64,000 nt of DNA, taken from assembly GCA_964568145.1 (NCBI GenBank), contig CAZMOZ010000015.1, forward strand, positions 1 to 64,000, in the 5' to 3' direction. The first letter of the stretch is position 1, and each line of letters starts with the position of its first letter. Of the stretch, positions 7,950 through 15,978 are shown one piece after another. This DNA is from DSVZ01 sp964568145 (GTDB taxonomy: Bacteria > Verrucomicrobiota > Verrucomicrobiia > Limisphaerales > J093). The position numbers and the translations under genes were made by a program. The notes beneath the pieces are model-generated. The model did no database searches. It was not told where the DNA came from and was given only the letters and a program-made list of their open reading frames with translations.

Positions 7950-8924
7950 TCAGGGCAGCGGCTGGCCGCCGGCCGCCACGTTGTCGCGCGTGAAGAGGCG
8001 CGAGCCCAGGGTGATTTCCTGCGGCACGCGTTCGCCCTGGAGAATCTTGAGCGCGGTGGCGATGGCCTCGGCGCCGCCGGTCGGGTACTCGAAGGTGGCG
8101 TCGAGGATGCCCTGACGGACATAGGCCACGCCTTCTTGGGGCAGCGCGTCAATGCCCACGAACTTGATTTGTTTTTCGCGGCCGGCGGCCTTGGCGGCGA
8201 GGTAGGCGCCGTGGGCGCCGGGGTCGTTGTGGGCGTACACCAGGTCAATCTGCGGGAAGCGGGCCAGGGCGGATTCCATCTCCTTGCGGGCCTCGGGTTC
8301 GAGCCACTTCATGTCCGCCTCGAAGATGACCTCGATCTGCGAGCCGGCGATGCCTTCGCGGAAGCCGGCGTGCCGGTCCTGTCCCGGCGTGCTGGTCATG
8401 AGGCCCTTCAACTCGACCACCCGGTCCTTGCCGCCCAGCGTGCGCTTGATCCACTCGCCCGCGGCGCGACCGATCTTCTTGTTGTCGGCGCCGATGAAGC
8501 AGGTGTAGTTCGTGCCGAGCAACCGCCGGTCGAGCACGATCACGGGGATGCCGGCAGCCATCGCCCTGGCCACGGGCTCGGTGAGTGGCGCGGCCTCCTT
8601 CGGCGAGATGATGAGCAAATCCACCTTCGCGCTGACGAACTCCTCGACGTGGGCGCGCTGCTTGAGCGTGTCGTTCTGGGCGTCCTTGAAAACGACGCGG
8701 AGGTTCGGGTGCCTGTCGGCGGCGGCCTTGATGTCGGCGTTCATCTGCACGCGCCACGGCTCGCCCAGATTGCACTGGCTCATGCCGATCGTGAATACTT
8801 TGCCGCCGGGGGCGGCGTCGGCGGTGCCCGGCGCGTCACCCGAACTGACGGGGGTGGACCTGCCGCAGCCGGTGAGCGTGACCGCCAGCACAGCCGCGAA
8901 CAGGAGAGCGGGGAACGTTTTCAT
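7950..8924 (-). CDS. Sugar ABC transporter substrate-binding lipoprotein
   Basis: This 324-residue protein belongs to the ribose/galactose-type periplasmic binding family (Peripl_BP_4). It begins with a lipoprotein signal ending LTLTGC (Cys20), so it should be anchored outside the cytoplasmic membrane. Family features are FTIGMSQCNLGEPWR at the mature N-terminus, VDLLIISPKEAAPLTEPV, GIPVIVLDR, and a typical second lobe DLVYAHNDPGAHG with VGIDALPQEGVAYV. Start is ATG 8924; an in-frame TTG two codons earlier is less likely. No ATPase or permease gene lies nearby, so it is an orphan that must share a transporter encoded elsewhere or act as a sensor. The sugar is unknown. Confidence 0.88.
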   Translation of the reverse strand: MKTFPALLFAAVLAVTLTGCGRSTPVSSGDAPGTADAAPGGKVFTIGMSQCNLGEPWRVQMNADIKAAADRHPNLRVVFKDAQNDTLKQRAHVEEFVSAKVDLLIISPKEAAPLTEPVARAMAAGIPVIVLDRRLLGTNYTCFIGADNKKIGRAAGEWIKRTLGGKDRVVELKGLMTSTPGQDRHAGFREGIAGSQIEVIFEADMKWLEPEARKEMESALARFPQIDLVYAHNDPGAHGAYLAAKAAGREKQIKFVGIDALPQEGVAYVRQGILDATFEYPTGGAEAIATALKILQGERVPQEITLGSRLFTRDNVAAGGQPLP

Positions 8925-8989
8925 GCGCAAAAGGTGAGGTCGAAAGCCGGCGGCGACAAGGCCCAGTTCTTGATGGCGACTGGCTCAAA

Positions 8990-9053
8990 GGTAGCCGGCC
9001 CCTGGCTCAGGGGCCGGAACCCGTCGCCCCCGGCGGGGGGCGACGGGTTCCGG
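8990..9053. repeat. Palindromic repeat GCCGGCCCCTGGCTCAGG, copy 1
   Basis: Two consecutive hairpins, CCGGCCCCTG/CAGGGGCCGG and ACCCGTCGCC/GGCGACGGGT, lie between the lipoprotein gene and the 3' end of the GH127 gene. A related copy is at 40809-40923. The first hairpin could end GH127 transcription, although no U-tract follows on the minus strand. Confidence 0.65.
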
Positions 9054-9060
9054 ATTTGAG

Positions 9061-9099
9061 GAGCGCAACCGTCCTGCCGGGCCAACTTCGGTTTTCGGG
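9061..9099 (-). repeat. Half copy of the CCGAAAACCGAAGTTG inverted repeat
   Basis: The sequence GCCAACTTCGGTTTTCGGG, preceded by GTCCTGCCGG, matches one arm plus part of the loop of the 59-bp elements at 43228-43286 and 50033-50091. It directly touches the GH127 stop codon. The opposite arm is missing or too diverged to recognise. Confidence 0.65.
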
Positions 9100-9100
9100 T

Positions 9101-11620
9101 TCACTGCACACGCCACTCGAGGATGCCGCCGGAAAAGCTGTCGCGCAGCTTCACTTCGATCCGCAACGCGTCGGTGGTGACCGGTGTGAAGTTGACCACA
9201 TTGTAGCGGTCTTTCTCGACCCCGTAGCCGCCGCTGGCCGTCACCGGCCGCCATTGGCCGTCCTGGCGGTACAGCAGGCGCCAGCTTTCGGGCACGCGGC
9301 AGCCGCCCACGCCGGTGTCGTCGAACCAGTACACCGCCGCCTGCGAGAAGCGCCGCGTCTTGTCGAATTCGCGCTCGATCCACTGGGCGTTGCCCTTTTC
9401 GGGCCACCAGGTGAACCGCGGGATGGACTGGTCGTTCGAGCTGCGCGGCTCGGCGTTGTCGCACACCGCCGCCACGCTGTCGCCTTCGTGGCAATGCGAG
9501 GCGCGCACGCCCGTCTTCGCCGGCGCCGTCCAGTCCTTCGCGTCCGGCCCGCGGCCGATCACCGGAAACGCGCTGATCCGCAGCCGGGCGGCGCCCATCG
9601 GGATGAGCGTGATTTCCTCGACCGGCTCGGTGGACCGCACCGGGCTGTCCTGGACTTCGTGGACCAGGCCCGTTTCGTCGAGCGTCCACGCCGGGATGCG
9701 ACGCGCCTTGGTCTTGAGCTGAACGGGCGCGGCGTCCCAACGCCACGGCTGGTCGTCGGCGGGCCAGGGCTGGCGGACCAGGGTGAAGGCGCGCTCGGGA
9801 TTTCGCGCCGGCAGGTCCAGGCCGTAGTTCCAGGGCGAAGCCGGGAAGATGTCGAAGGCCGGCCATGGGTCGGTGCCGCCGTGGCGGACGTACTGCTCGG
9901 CGATGCGCAGCGAGTAGGTGAGCGGCCCGCGATCCACAGACACGGTGTTACGGTTTTTCGTCCAAGTGCGGAGCCGCACTTCCATGGGCAGCGTCAACGT
10001 CACGGTGTCGCCGTCGGCCCAGGCGCGTTCGAGCCGGATGAACCGACTGGGCCGGGCTTCGCCCAAGGCAACCTTCCGCCCGTTCACGCGGACGGCGGGC
10101 TTGGCGCACCACGCGGGCACGCGCAGGTAAAGCGGGAACGCCACCGCGCGCGGCGCGCCCAGCTTGAACGCGATCGTGTCCGCGAACGGGTACTTCGTGG
10201 CGGCGCTGATCGTCACGCTCACGCCGTCGCCGACCTTCGCGGTGACGCGCGACGGCGCGTAAAGCACGGCGGCCAGGCCGTTGCCCGCCGTGGCCATCCA
10301 GAGGTGCTGCGTAAAGTACGGCCAGGCGTGGCCGGCGTTGTGCTGGCAGCAACGGTGGTCGTGCGGGTTCATGCAGTACATCGGCCCGCCGTTCTGGATG
10401 CCCGGCGCCTTGCTGACGTGATCGCTCTGCGGCTGGTTGGGGGCGGTGAGGTAACGCAGGGCCTTGAGGTCGGCCGTCATCGCCGCGGGCAGGCTGTTGA
10501 AGGCGACGTTTTCGCACTGGTCGGCCCAGCGCAGGTCGCCGGTCAGACTCAGCAGGATTTCGTCCGAGAGCATTTCCTCGGCGATGCCGCAGGTTTCGAT
10601 GGCCTGGCGCGGTCCGGTGAAGCCGGGCCGGCAGTTCTCGTCGCTGCCGTACATGCCGCCGGGCACCTGGCCGTACAGTGCGCGCAGTTCGGTCCACACG
10701 CGCTCGGTGGCCTGGAGGTGCTTCGGGTCGTGGCTGAGCACCCAGTACGTGGCCGGCTCGCGGAAGCCCTGGGCGAGGTTCACATTGTGCCAGTTGATGA
10801 GGCCGGTGTCCCAGCGCGTGGCGTGGCGGTGGGTTTTGTGGGCCAGCTCGAGCAGCCACGGGTCGCCGGTGCAGTTGTAGAGCCAGTAGATGCTGAAAAG
10901 CTGGTCGCCCGCGCGCATCTTCGGCCAGTAGCCCACGAGGAACCGCTCTTCCGGCACCGCCACGAGGTACTTGAAGTAATGGGTCATCAAGTCCAGCACC
11001 CGCCGGTCGCCGGTGCGCTCGTGGTACGACTGGAGGCAGAAAAGCATGATCATGTTCGGCCAGAGATCGTCGCGGCCTTTCAGGTCGGTGGCCACGCCGG
11101 TGCGCTCCTCGCCGGGGCCGAACCAGCCGTCCGCCTGCTGGCTTTTGAGGGCGCCCTCGATCCAGATCATCGCCTCGCGGATCATGCGCTCGTCCTCGAG
11201 CAGGTAGCCGCAATCCTGGAAGCCCTTCAGCCAGTACGGCACCTCCTCCCAGCCGCGTTCGCCCCGGCCGGTGGGGCTGAGCCAGGCGTTGTTTTCCTTC
11301 TTCAGAAACGCGCTGATCTCCGTGAGGTGGCCGTGAAAACCGTCCCCTTGCCGGCGCAGCACGCGCCGCAACCATCCCTCCGGCCGCACCGCGCCCACCG
11401 GCAGCTTCAACAGCGGGTTCGGCAGCAAGGGCGCGCGGTTGCCGACGTAATGCGTGTTCGCCGGCGCGACGGGCAGCGTGGCGACCACCGTGGCGACGGC
11501 GGCCGGTTCGGAGCGGGTGACCGATGTCATGGCCAGGGCGGTGAGGAGTGGGAAAACGACCCGCGTGCCGGTCGCCCGTGACGACCCGCCCCGCAAGGTC
11601 GGAAGAAGGTTCGAGTGCAT
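9101..11620 (-). CDS. GH127-family glycoside hydrolase (DUF1680) with C-terminal F5/8-type domain
   Basis: This 839-residue exported enzyme is related to beta-L-arabinofuranosidase HypBA1. The zinc-cysteine catalytic site is visible: Glu342-x-Cys344 in IETCGIAEEM and Cys424-Cys425 in HDHRCCQHNAGH, spaced much as Glu338/Cys340/Cys417/Cys418 in HypBA1. Glu328 in GSDENC is a candidate acid/base. The N-terminus (about 1-45) is a signal sequence, with a catalytic alpha/alpha barrel at about 60-550 and beta domains after it. A C-terminal galactose-binding-like region (from about 690; RFSQAAVYWFDDTGVGGCRVP) probably binds carbohydrate. It likely removes arabinofuranosyl or similar sugars from plant glycans outside the cytoplasm. 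Substrate choice cannot be read from sequence. Confidence 0.87.
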   Translation of the reverse strand: MHSNLLPTLRGGSSRATGTRVVFPLLTALAMTSVTRSEPAAVATVVATLPVAPANTHYVGNRAPLLPNPLLKLPVGAVRPEGWLRRVLRRQGDGFHGHLTEISAFLKKENNAWLSPTGRGERGWEEVPYWLKGFQDCGYLLEDERMIREAMIWIEGALKSQQADGWFGPGEERTGVATDLKGRDDLWPNMIMLFCLQSYHERTGDRRVLDLMTHYFKYLVAVPEERFLVGYWPKMRAGDQLFSIYWLYNCTGDPWLLELAHKTHRHATRWDTGLINWHNVNLAQGFREPATYWVLSHDPKHLQATERVWTELRALYGQVPGGMYGSDENCRPGFTGPRQAIETCGIAEEMLSDEILLSLTGDLRWADQCENVAFNSLPAAMTADLKALRYLTAPNQPQSDHVSKAPGIQNGGPMYCMNPHDHRCCQHNAGHAWPYFTQHLWMATAGNGLAAVLYAPSRVTAKVGDGVSVTISAATKYPFADTIAFKLGAPRAVAFPLYLRVPAWCAKPAVRVNGRKVALGEARPSRFIRLERAWADGDTVTLTLPMEVRLRTWTKNRNTVSVDRGPLTYSLRIAEQYVRHGGTDPWPAFDIFPASPWNYGLDLPARNPERAFTLVRQPWPADDQPWRWDAAPVQLKTKARRIPAWTLDETGLVHEVQDSPVRSTEPVEEITLIPMGAARLRISAFPVIGRGPDAKDWTAPAKTGVRASHCHEGDSVAAVCDNAEPRSSNDQSIPRFTWWPEKGNAQWIEREFDKTRRFSQAAVYWFDDTGVGGCRVPESWRLLYRQDGQWRPVTASGGYGVEKDRYNVVNFTPVTTDALRIEVKLRDSFSGGILEWRVQ

Positions 11621-11808
11621 GGTGAATTGGTGCTGTGTGCGGGGCTAAACTGGCGGCCCGCCCGCGGGCATGTCAAGCAGCGGACCGCAGCAGCGCCGGC
11701 GGCTTGCTGGCGGCGGTCGGCGGGCGATTCGCCCGTGCTCACCGCGGACGCGGATGTCAGCGTCCCCGCAGGGTTCCGCAGCATCCGGCTCCGCCGCAAC
11801 CCGGGCGA

Positions 11809-11837
11809 TTGACCCGCCCCCGCGAGCCGTGTATCTC
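11809..11837 (+). promoter_or_regulatory. Putative sigma-70 promoter of the mazEF-like pair
   Basis: TTGACC (11809-11814) and TATCTC (11832-11837) are separated by 17 bp. Transcription would start near 11844, only about eight bases before the ATG at 11852, and no Shine-Dalgarno sequence is visible there. The antitoxin mRNA may therefore be nearly leaderless. MazE-type antitoxins often bind and repress their own promoter, which would fit this spacing. Confidence 0.5.
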
Positions 11838-11851
11838 CCTTGTAGAAACGT

Positions 11852-12091
11852 ATGACTGCAAGAATCCAGAAATGGGGCAACAGCCTGGCGCTGCGTCTGC
11901 CCCGAGCCGTGGCCCAGCAAATCAAGGTCTCGGCAGGCCAGGCAGTGGAGCTGAAGGTGGCGGCCGATAAACTCATCGTCCGACCGGCCAGGCGGCGCGC
12001 GACACTTGACGAACTGCTCGCCAAAGTAACCCCTGACAACATTCACGGAGAAGTGGACTGGGGTCCGCCGCGCGGAAGGGAGGTCTGGTGA
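11852..12091 (+). CDS. mazE: MazE-like antitoxin (AbrB/SpoVT domain)
   Basis: This 79-residue protein is the antitoxin of a type II toxin-antitoxin pair. Residues 1-45 form a swapped-hairpin AbrB DNA-binding domain: IQKWGNSLALRLPRAVAQQI is the MazE signature, followed by VELKVAADKLIV. The C-terminal tail (LDELLAKVTPDNIHGEVDWG) is the segment that wraps and inhibits the toxin in this family. The stop overlaps the toxin start (GTGA), which gives translational coupling. The protein should bind its own promoter together with the toxin. No ribosome binding site is evident before this gene. Confidence 0.88.
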   Translation: MTARIQKWGNSLALRLPRAVAQQIKVSAGQAVELKVAADKLIVRPARRRATLDELLAKVTPDNIHGEVDWGPPRGREVW

Positions 12092-12441
12092 AGGGCAGTC
12101 AGTCGAAGCCGTGGGCACCGGAACGCGGTGACGCAGTCTGGCTGGACTTCGATCCTCACTTGGGCCACGAACAGGGCGGGCGCCGGCCCGCTGTGGTTCT
12201 GAGCGCATCCCGTTACAACGGCCGGATCGGACTGGCAATGATGTGCCCGGTAACCAGCCGCGAAAAGGGCTATCCGTGGGAGGTTGCGTTGCCAGCGGAC
12301 CTGCCGGTTTCAGGCGTTGTCCTGGCCGACCAGGCCCGCAGCGTGGACTGGCGCGCTCGTCACGCGGAACTGATCTGCAGCCTGCCTCCCGGATTCATCG
12401 AGAGTGTCGTGGAAAAGGTGCAGACCCTGATCGAGGCGTAG
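12088..12441 (+). CDS. mazF: MazF/PemK-like endoribonuclease toxin
   Basis: This 117-residue toxin of the PemK/MazF family should cleave mRNA at a short recognition sequence until bound by the antitoxin upstream. Family features are PERGDAVWLDFDPHLGHEQG at the N-terminus, GGRRPAVVLSASRYN, CPVTSREKGYPWEV, and VLADQARSVDWRAR carrying the usual Ser-Val-Asp-Trp-Arg turn. Start is the GTG at 12088, overlapping the antitoxin stop, with GGGAGG about six bases upstream. The gene ends just before a bidirectional hairpin. Cleavage specificity is unknown. Confidence 0.9.
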   Translation: MKGSQSKPWAPERGDAVWLDFDPHLGHEQGGRRPAVVLSASRYNGRIGLAMMCPVTSREKGYPWEVALPADLPVSGVVLADQARSVDWRARHAELICSLPPGFIESVVEKVQTLIEA

Positions 12442-12443
12442 CC

Positions 12444-12481
12444 GGGGACGTAGTTGAATACGTTGACTTCTGAACGTCCCC
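12444..12481. terminator. Hairpin between convergent genes
   Basis: GGGGACGT (12444-12451) pairs perfectly with ACGTCCCC (12474-12481) across a 22-base loop. It occupies the gap between the convergent toxin and oxidoreductase genes and could end transcription from both sides. There is no U-tract, so it may only block or stabilise 3' ends. Confidence 0.45.
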
Positions 12482-12491
12482 ACCCGGCACG

Positions 12492-13583
12492 TCAGGCCTG
12501 GCCCGCCGGCCGCCACAGATCAATCGGCTTGGCGGCGTCTGGGGCGAAGGGCAGCCGCACCTTCCGCCCCGTGCGGACGGACTCGTAGGCGGCGAAGATC
12601 ACCTCGAGCACCACGCGGCCGTCCTCGCCGGTGACCAGCGGCGGGCGGTCGTGCCGCACGCAGTCCACGAAATGCGCCATCTCCTGGTGGAAGCCGTAGT
12701 TCCACGCCTCCTCGTAGATCGCGAATGACCAGCCCTTGGTCGAGCCCGCCTTTTCGACCGCGTAGTCGTAGCCCTCGAGGCTGTAGGTCTCGATGGCATT
12801 GCCGTGCAGCAGGTCGGCGTAGGCCACGCCCTTCGAGCCATGCACCTCGGCGCGGTCGTCCATGCCGCCGGGCTTGGTCCAGCTTTCCTCGGCCAGCGCG
12901 GTGACGCCGTTTTCAAACTCGAGGATGAGCAGCGCATTGTCCTCGCCGCGCGTCTTGTCGCGGTGCACGTGGGTGCCCATCTGGGCGTACGCGGAGGTGA
13001 CGCGCGCGCCGTTGAGCAGCCAGCGGAAGAACTGGATCGCGTGGCAACCCATGTCCATGGTCACGCCGCCGCCGGAACGCTCGACATCCCAGAAGTGCGG
13101 CGCGTGCGGGCCGTCATGCTTTTCCGACTGCTTGAGGAGTGTGGGGTGCCCCAGCGCGCCGGAGTCGAGGAGCTGTTTCACGCGCACGTACTTGGGCGCG
13201 AAGCACAGCTCCTCGGCGTACATGAGCTTCACGCCCGCCTCGCGCGCGGCGGCGATCATGCGGTCGGCCTCGGCCAGGTTCAGGCACAGCGGCTTCTCCA
13301 TGACGACGTGCTTGCCGGCGCGCGCGGCATCCACCGCCACCGCGCAGTGGAGATGGTTCGGCACGCCGACGACGACCAGGTCGAGGTCCGGCAGCGCGAG
13401 CATTTCCTGGTAATCGGTGAAATGGCGCGGGATGCCGAACCGCCGGGCGAACGCCCCGGCATGGCCGGGCGTGGGCGAGGCCACGGCGACCATCTGCGCG
13501 GCGGCGCAACGCTGAAGCGACTCCGCGTGAATGCTGGAAATGAACTGGGAACCGATGAGGCCGACGCGCACAGGCTGGGTCAT
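12492..13583 (-). CDS. Gfo/Idh/MocA family NAD(P)-dependent oxidoreductase
   Basis: This 363-residue cytoplasmic enzyme has an N-terminal Rossmann domain (VRVGLIGSQFISSIHAESL; the glycine loop reads GLIGSQF) and the family signature GKHVVMEKPLCLNLAEADRM, where Glu-Lys-Pro places the catalytic lysine. The C-terminal alpha/beta domain holds GGGVTMDMGCHAIQFFRWLL with the expected His. Members oxidise or reduce sugars, inositols and related polyols. The substrate is unknown, but neighbouring glycan genes suggest a sugar. Start is the ATG at 13583. The gene is probably monocistronic and ends at the convergent hairpin. Confidence 0.9.
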   Translation of the reverse strand: MTQPVRVGLIGSQFISSIHAESLQRCAAAQMVAVASPTPGHAGAFARRFGIPRHFTDYQEMLALPDLDLVVVGVPNHLHCAVAVDAARAGKHVVMEKPLCLNLAEADRMIAAAREAGVKLMYAEELCFAPKYVRVKQLLDSGALGHPTLLKQSEKHDGPHAPHFWDVERSGGGVTMDMGCHAIQFFRWLLNGARVTSAYAQMGTHVHRDKTRGEDNALLILEFENGVTALAEESWTKPGGMDDRAEVHGSKGVAYADLLHGNAIETYSLEGYDYAVEKAGSTKGWSFAIYEEAWNYGFHQEMAHFVDCVRHDRPPLVTGEDGRVVLEVIFAAYESVRTGRKVRLPFAPDAAKPIDLWRPAGQA

Positions 13584-13808
13584 GGGATCAGGTTTTGCGG
13601 GGAGTCTAGGCCTGGACCGCCACGAGGAAAAGCCTTCTGTCGGGCTGCGTCGCGGCTCGAGCGAAGCTCAGGGGCCGGCAATGCACTTTGTGGTGCCGGC
13701 GCTTAGCGCTGAGTTCACCGGCAGACGTCAAGCTGCAAGGACCTCTCGTCCGGCAGAGAGCGACGTTCGGGTGACCGCGCTGTTTGCCTGGACTGACCGT
13801 TCCGCAGC

Positions 13809-15978
13809 CTACGGCGGGAGCACGACTTTCCCGCCGTTTGCTTCCGTGACCGAACCGTGGTTCACGAATGGACTGGCGCGAATGGTCAAGGTGCGGTTGG
13901 CCACGTCGGCCAGGACTGTGCCTTCGTTGATCAACGGCAGGCCGGGATTGCCGATCGTGCCGCTGCCGCCGCGGATAGTCATCGAACTACCGATGGTGAG
14001 CGTGCCGGCGGTGGGGCGGAGCTGGCTCCAACCGTCAATGTCGTCGAAGACGACGCTGCCGGTCCCAGCCAAGGTTTGTTCGCCGGCAAACTCGACGGCC
14101 ATGTACCGGCCCGCGCTCCGCGTGAGGGTGAGCGTACCATTGAGCGTGAGCCCGCTGGTGACGGTGAGGATCGCGGAATCGTCCAGCCGCACGTTGCCGT
14201 TCAGGGTTACTCCGTCGAGCGTGCCGCCGTGGAAGCGCCCGCCCGCCAGCCGCCAGGCCCCGCCGTGGGCGTCGAGGTCAAACGTGCCGCCGCTGTTCTC
14301 GAAGGTGCCGGTCAGGACCACCTCGCCGCCGTCCCGCTGGATCAACCCCAGTTCCGCTTTCCCAAAACTGCCGCCCAACACCAGCGTGCCCCCGGCGAGG
14401 GTTAGCGAGCCCGTATTCCGCCACTGGCCCTCCAAAGCCAGGGTGCTTGCCCCGTCCACCTGGCCGGTGCCCCGGTTTTGCACGTTGTTCGCCGACAGCG
14501 TGCCGCCATTGCTGGCGCGCAACGTGCCGTCGCTTGTCAGGACCGAGGCCTGAAGGGTCAGTCGCCCGAAGCGCGTATCGGCATGGACTGTGCCGTGGTT
14601 GACCAGCGGCTGGTTGGGATCGCCTACCGTGCCGCTGCCGCCGCGGATGGTGATCCCCGGCCCGAGGGTGAGCGTGCCGGCGGTGGGGCGGAGCTGGCTC
14701 CAGCCGTCCACGTCGGCGAAGACAACACTGCCGGTCCCCGCCAGAGTTTGCTCACCGGCGAATTCCAGCACCATCGGCCGGCCGAAGGACCGCGTCAGCG
14801 TCAGCGTGCTGTCCAGCGTCAGGCCGTGGAGCACGATGACGTGCGCCGAATCCGAAAGGATGGTCGGCAGGTTGAGCGTGACGCCGTCCAGGGTGGGACG
14901 GCCTTGGGCCGGCACCAAGACCACCGCCTCCGGGCCGCCCAGGACCGTGCCTGTGCGGAGCGTCCCGCCGCTAAGCCGAAGCTGGCGCGTGACCTCGATG
15001 GTTTCGTCCACAGTCAGCGCGCCGCCAGCGATTTCCAGGTTGTTGCCGCAGAGGATGCGCCGGAGCCGGACCGCGTCGCGGTTGAACGTGATCGTGAGGT
15101 CGCCCGGGACATCAATGACCACTGAGTCGCCATCCCCGGGCACCGCGCCCGTGCTCCATTGCGCGGGGTCGTGCCACGAGCCGGAAGCTCCGCCGATCCA
15201 CGCGACCGAGTTATTCGAGAACTGCCATTCGAACGGTTCTTCCAGCGGATGGCCTGTCATGTCCTTGACCCCGGTGGTGAGCCGGGCGCGGTAACGGCCT
15301 TCGGGCAACGGCGTCGGGAAGTCCAGCATCGCCGCGCCCAGTTCCGGCACCCAACGGGCGGTGCCGTTGCCCACGGCCACATCGTCTGGCGTGCCGGGCA
15401 GGCCGTCCATACCGGCTGCGAATACCAGGAACGTTGCCTCCGTCAGGCTGGCCGGGTCCAACGGTTCGCTGGCAAAAGCGATCAGTTGGGAGACGCGGCT
15501 GCCACCCAACGCCGGCCAGGCACGGACGATTCGCGGCGGCGAGGTATCCTCCGGCAGCGGGATAACCAAATCCGCGGTGGCGGCGCTATTGCCGCCGGTG
15601 TCGGTCGCGACCGCACGCACGGTGATGCTGGTTTGTTCGGCCGTTCGCCGTGGAGCGGTGAAGCGGTATTCGAAGGGGAAACTGCCGTCCACGAACGCCA
15701 GAACACCATTCACGAAAAACTGCACCTGCCTCACCTGGACGTCGTCCGTGACGCGCGCCGCGATCCGCACGGGCTTGGCTTCCTCGACGCCTTGCGCCAG
15801 GCCGTCGGCAACCAGCGTGACCGTCGGCGGCTGTCCACGGTTGTCGTACGGCAGATAATTTACCACCTGGAGGCCCGCCACGTCGTCGGCAATGTACGCC
15901 AGGCCATTGAGCAGGGTCACCGCGCGGGCAAATCCCGGCGTGGGGAAAAGCGTGACAAACTCGTCCGGCTTGGTGGGT
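13809..15978 (-). pseudogene. Giant secreted protein, part 4 of 4 (C-terminal Ig/passenger-like repeats)
   Basis: This is the C-terminal part of one long exported protein whose frame is broken three times. The junction with part 3 lies near 15975-15980, where LYDLHDP must continue as TKPDEFVTLFPTPGFAR after restoring one missing C. It contains a short propeller-like segment (GLAYIADDVAGLQVVNY), Ig/Big-like domains, then autotransporter-passenger-like repeats (SGSWHDPAQWSTGAVPGDGD; LTLTRSFGRPMVLEFAGEQT). The block with EFAGEQTLAGTGSVVF and DGWSQLRPTAGTLT occurs twice, so it is an internal duplication. No outer-membrane beta-barrel is visible. Its function is unknown, possibly a surface or adhesive protein. 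Confidence 0.65.

Noticed and set aside
9056..11581. 841-codon plus-strand frame over the GH127 gene
   Set aside because: The minus strand has the complete GH127 zinc-Cys active site; the plus frame has no domain.
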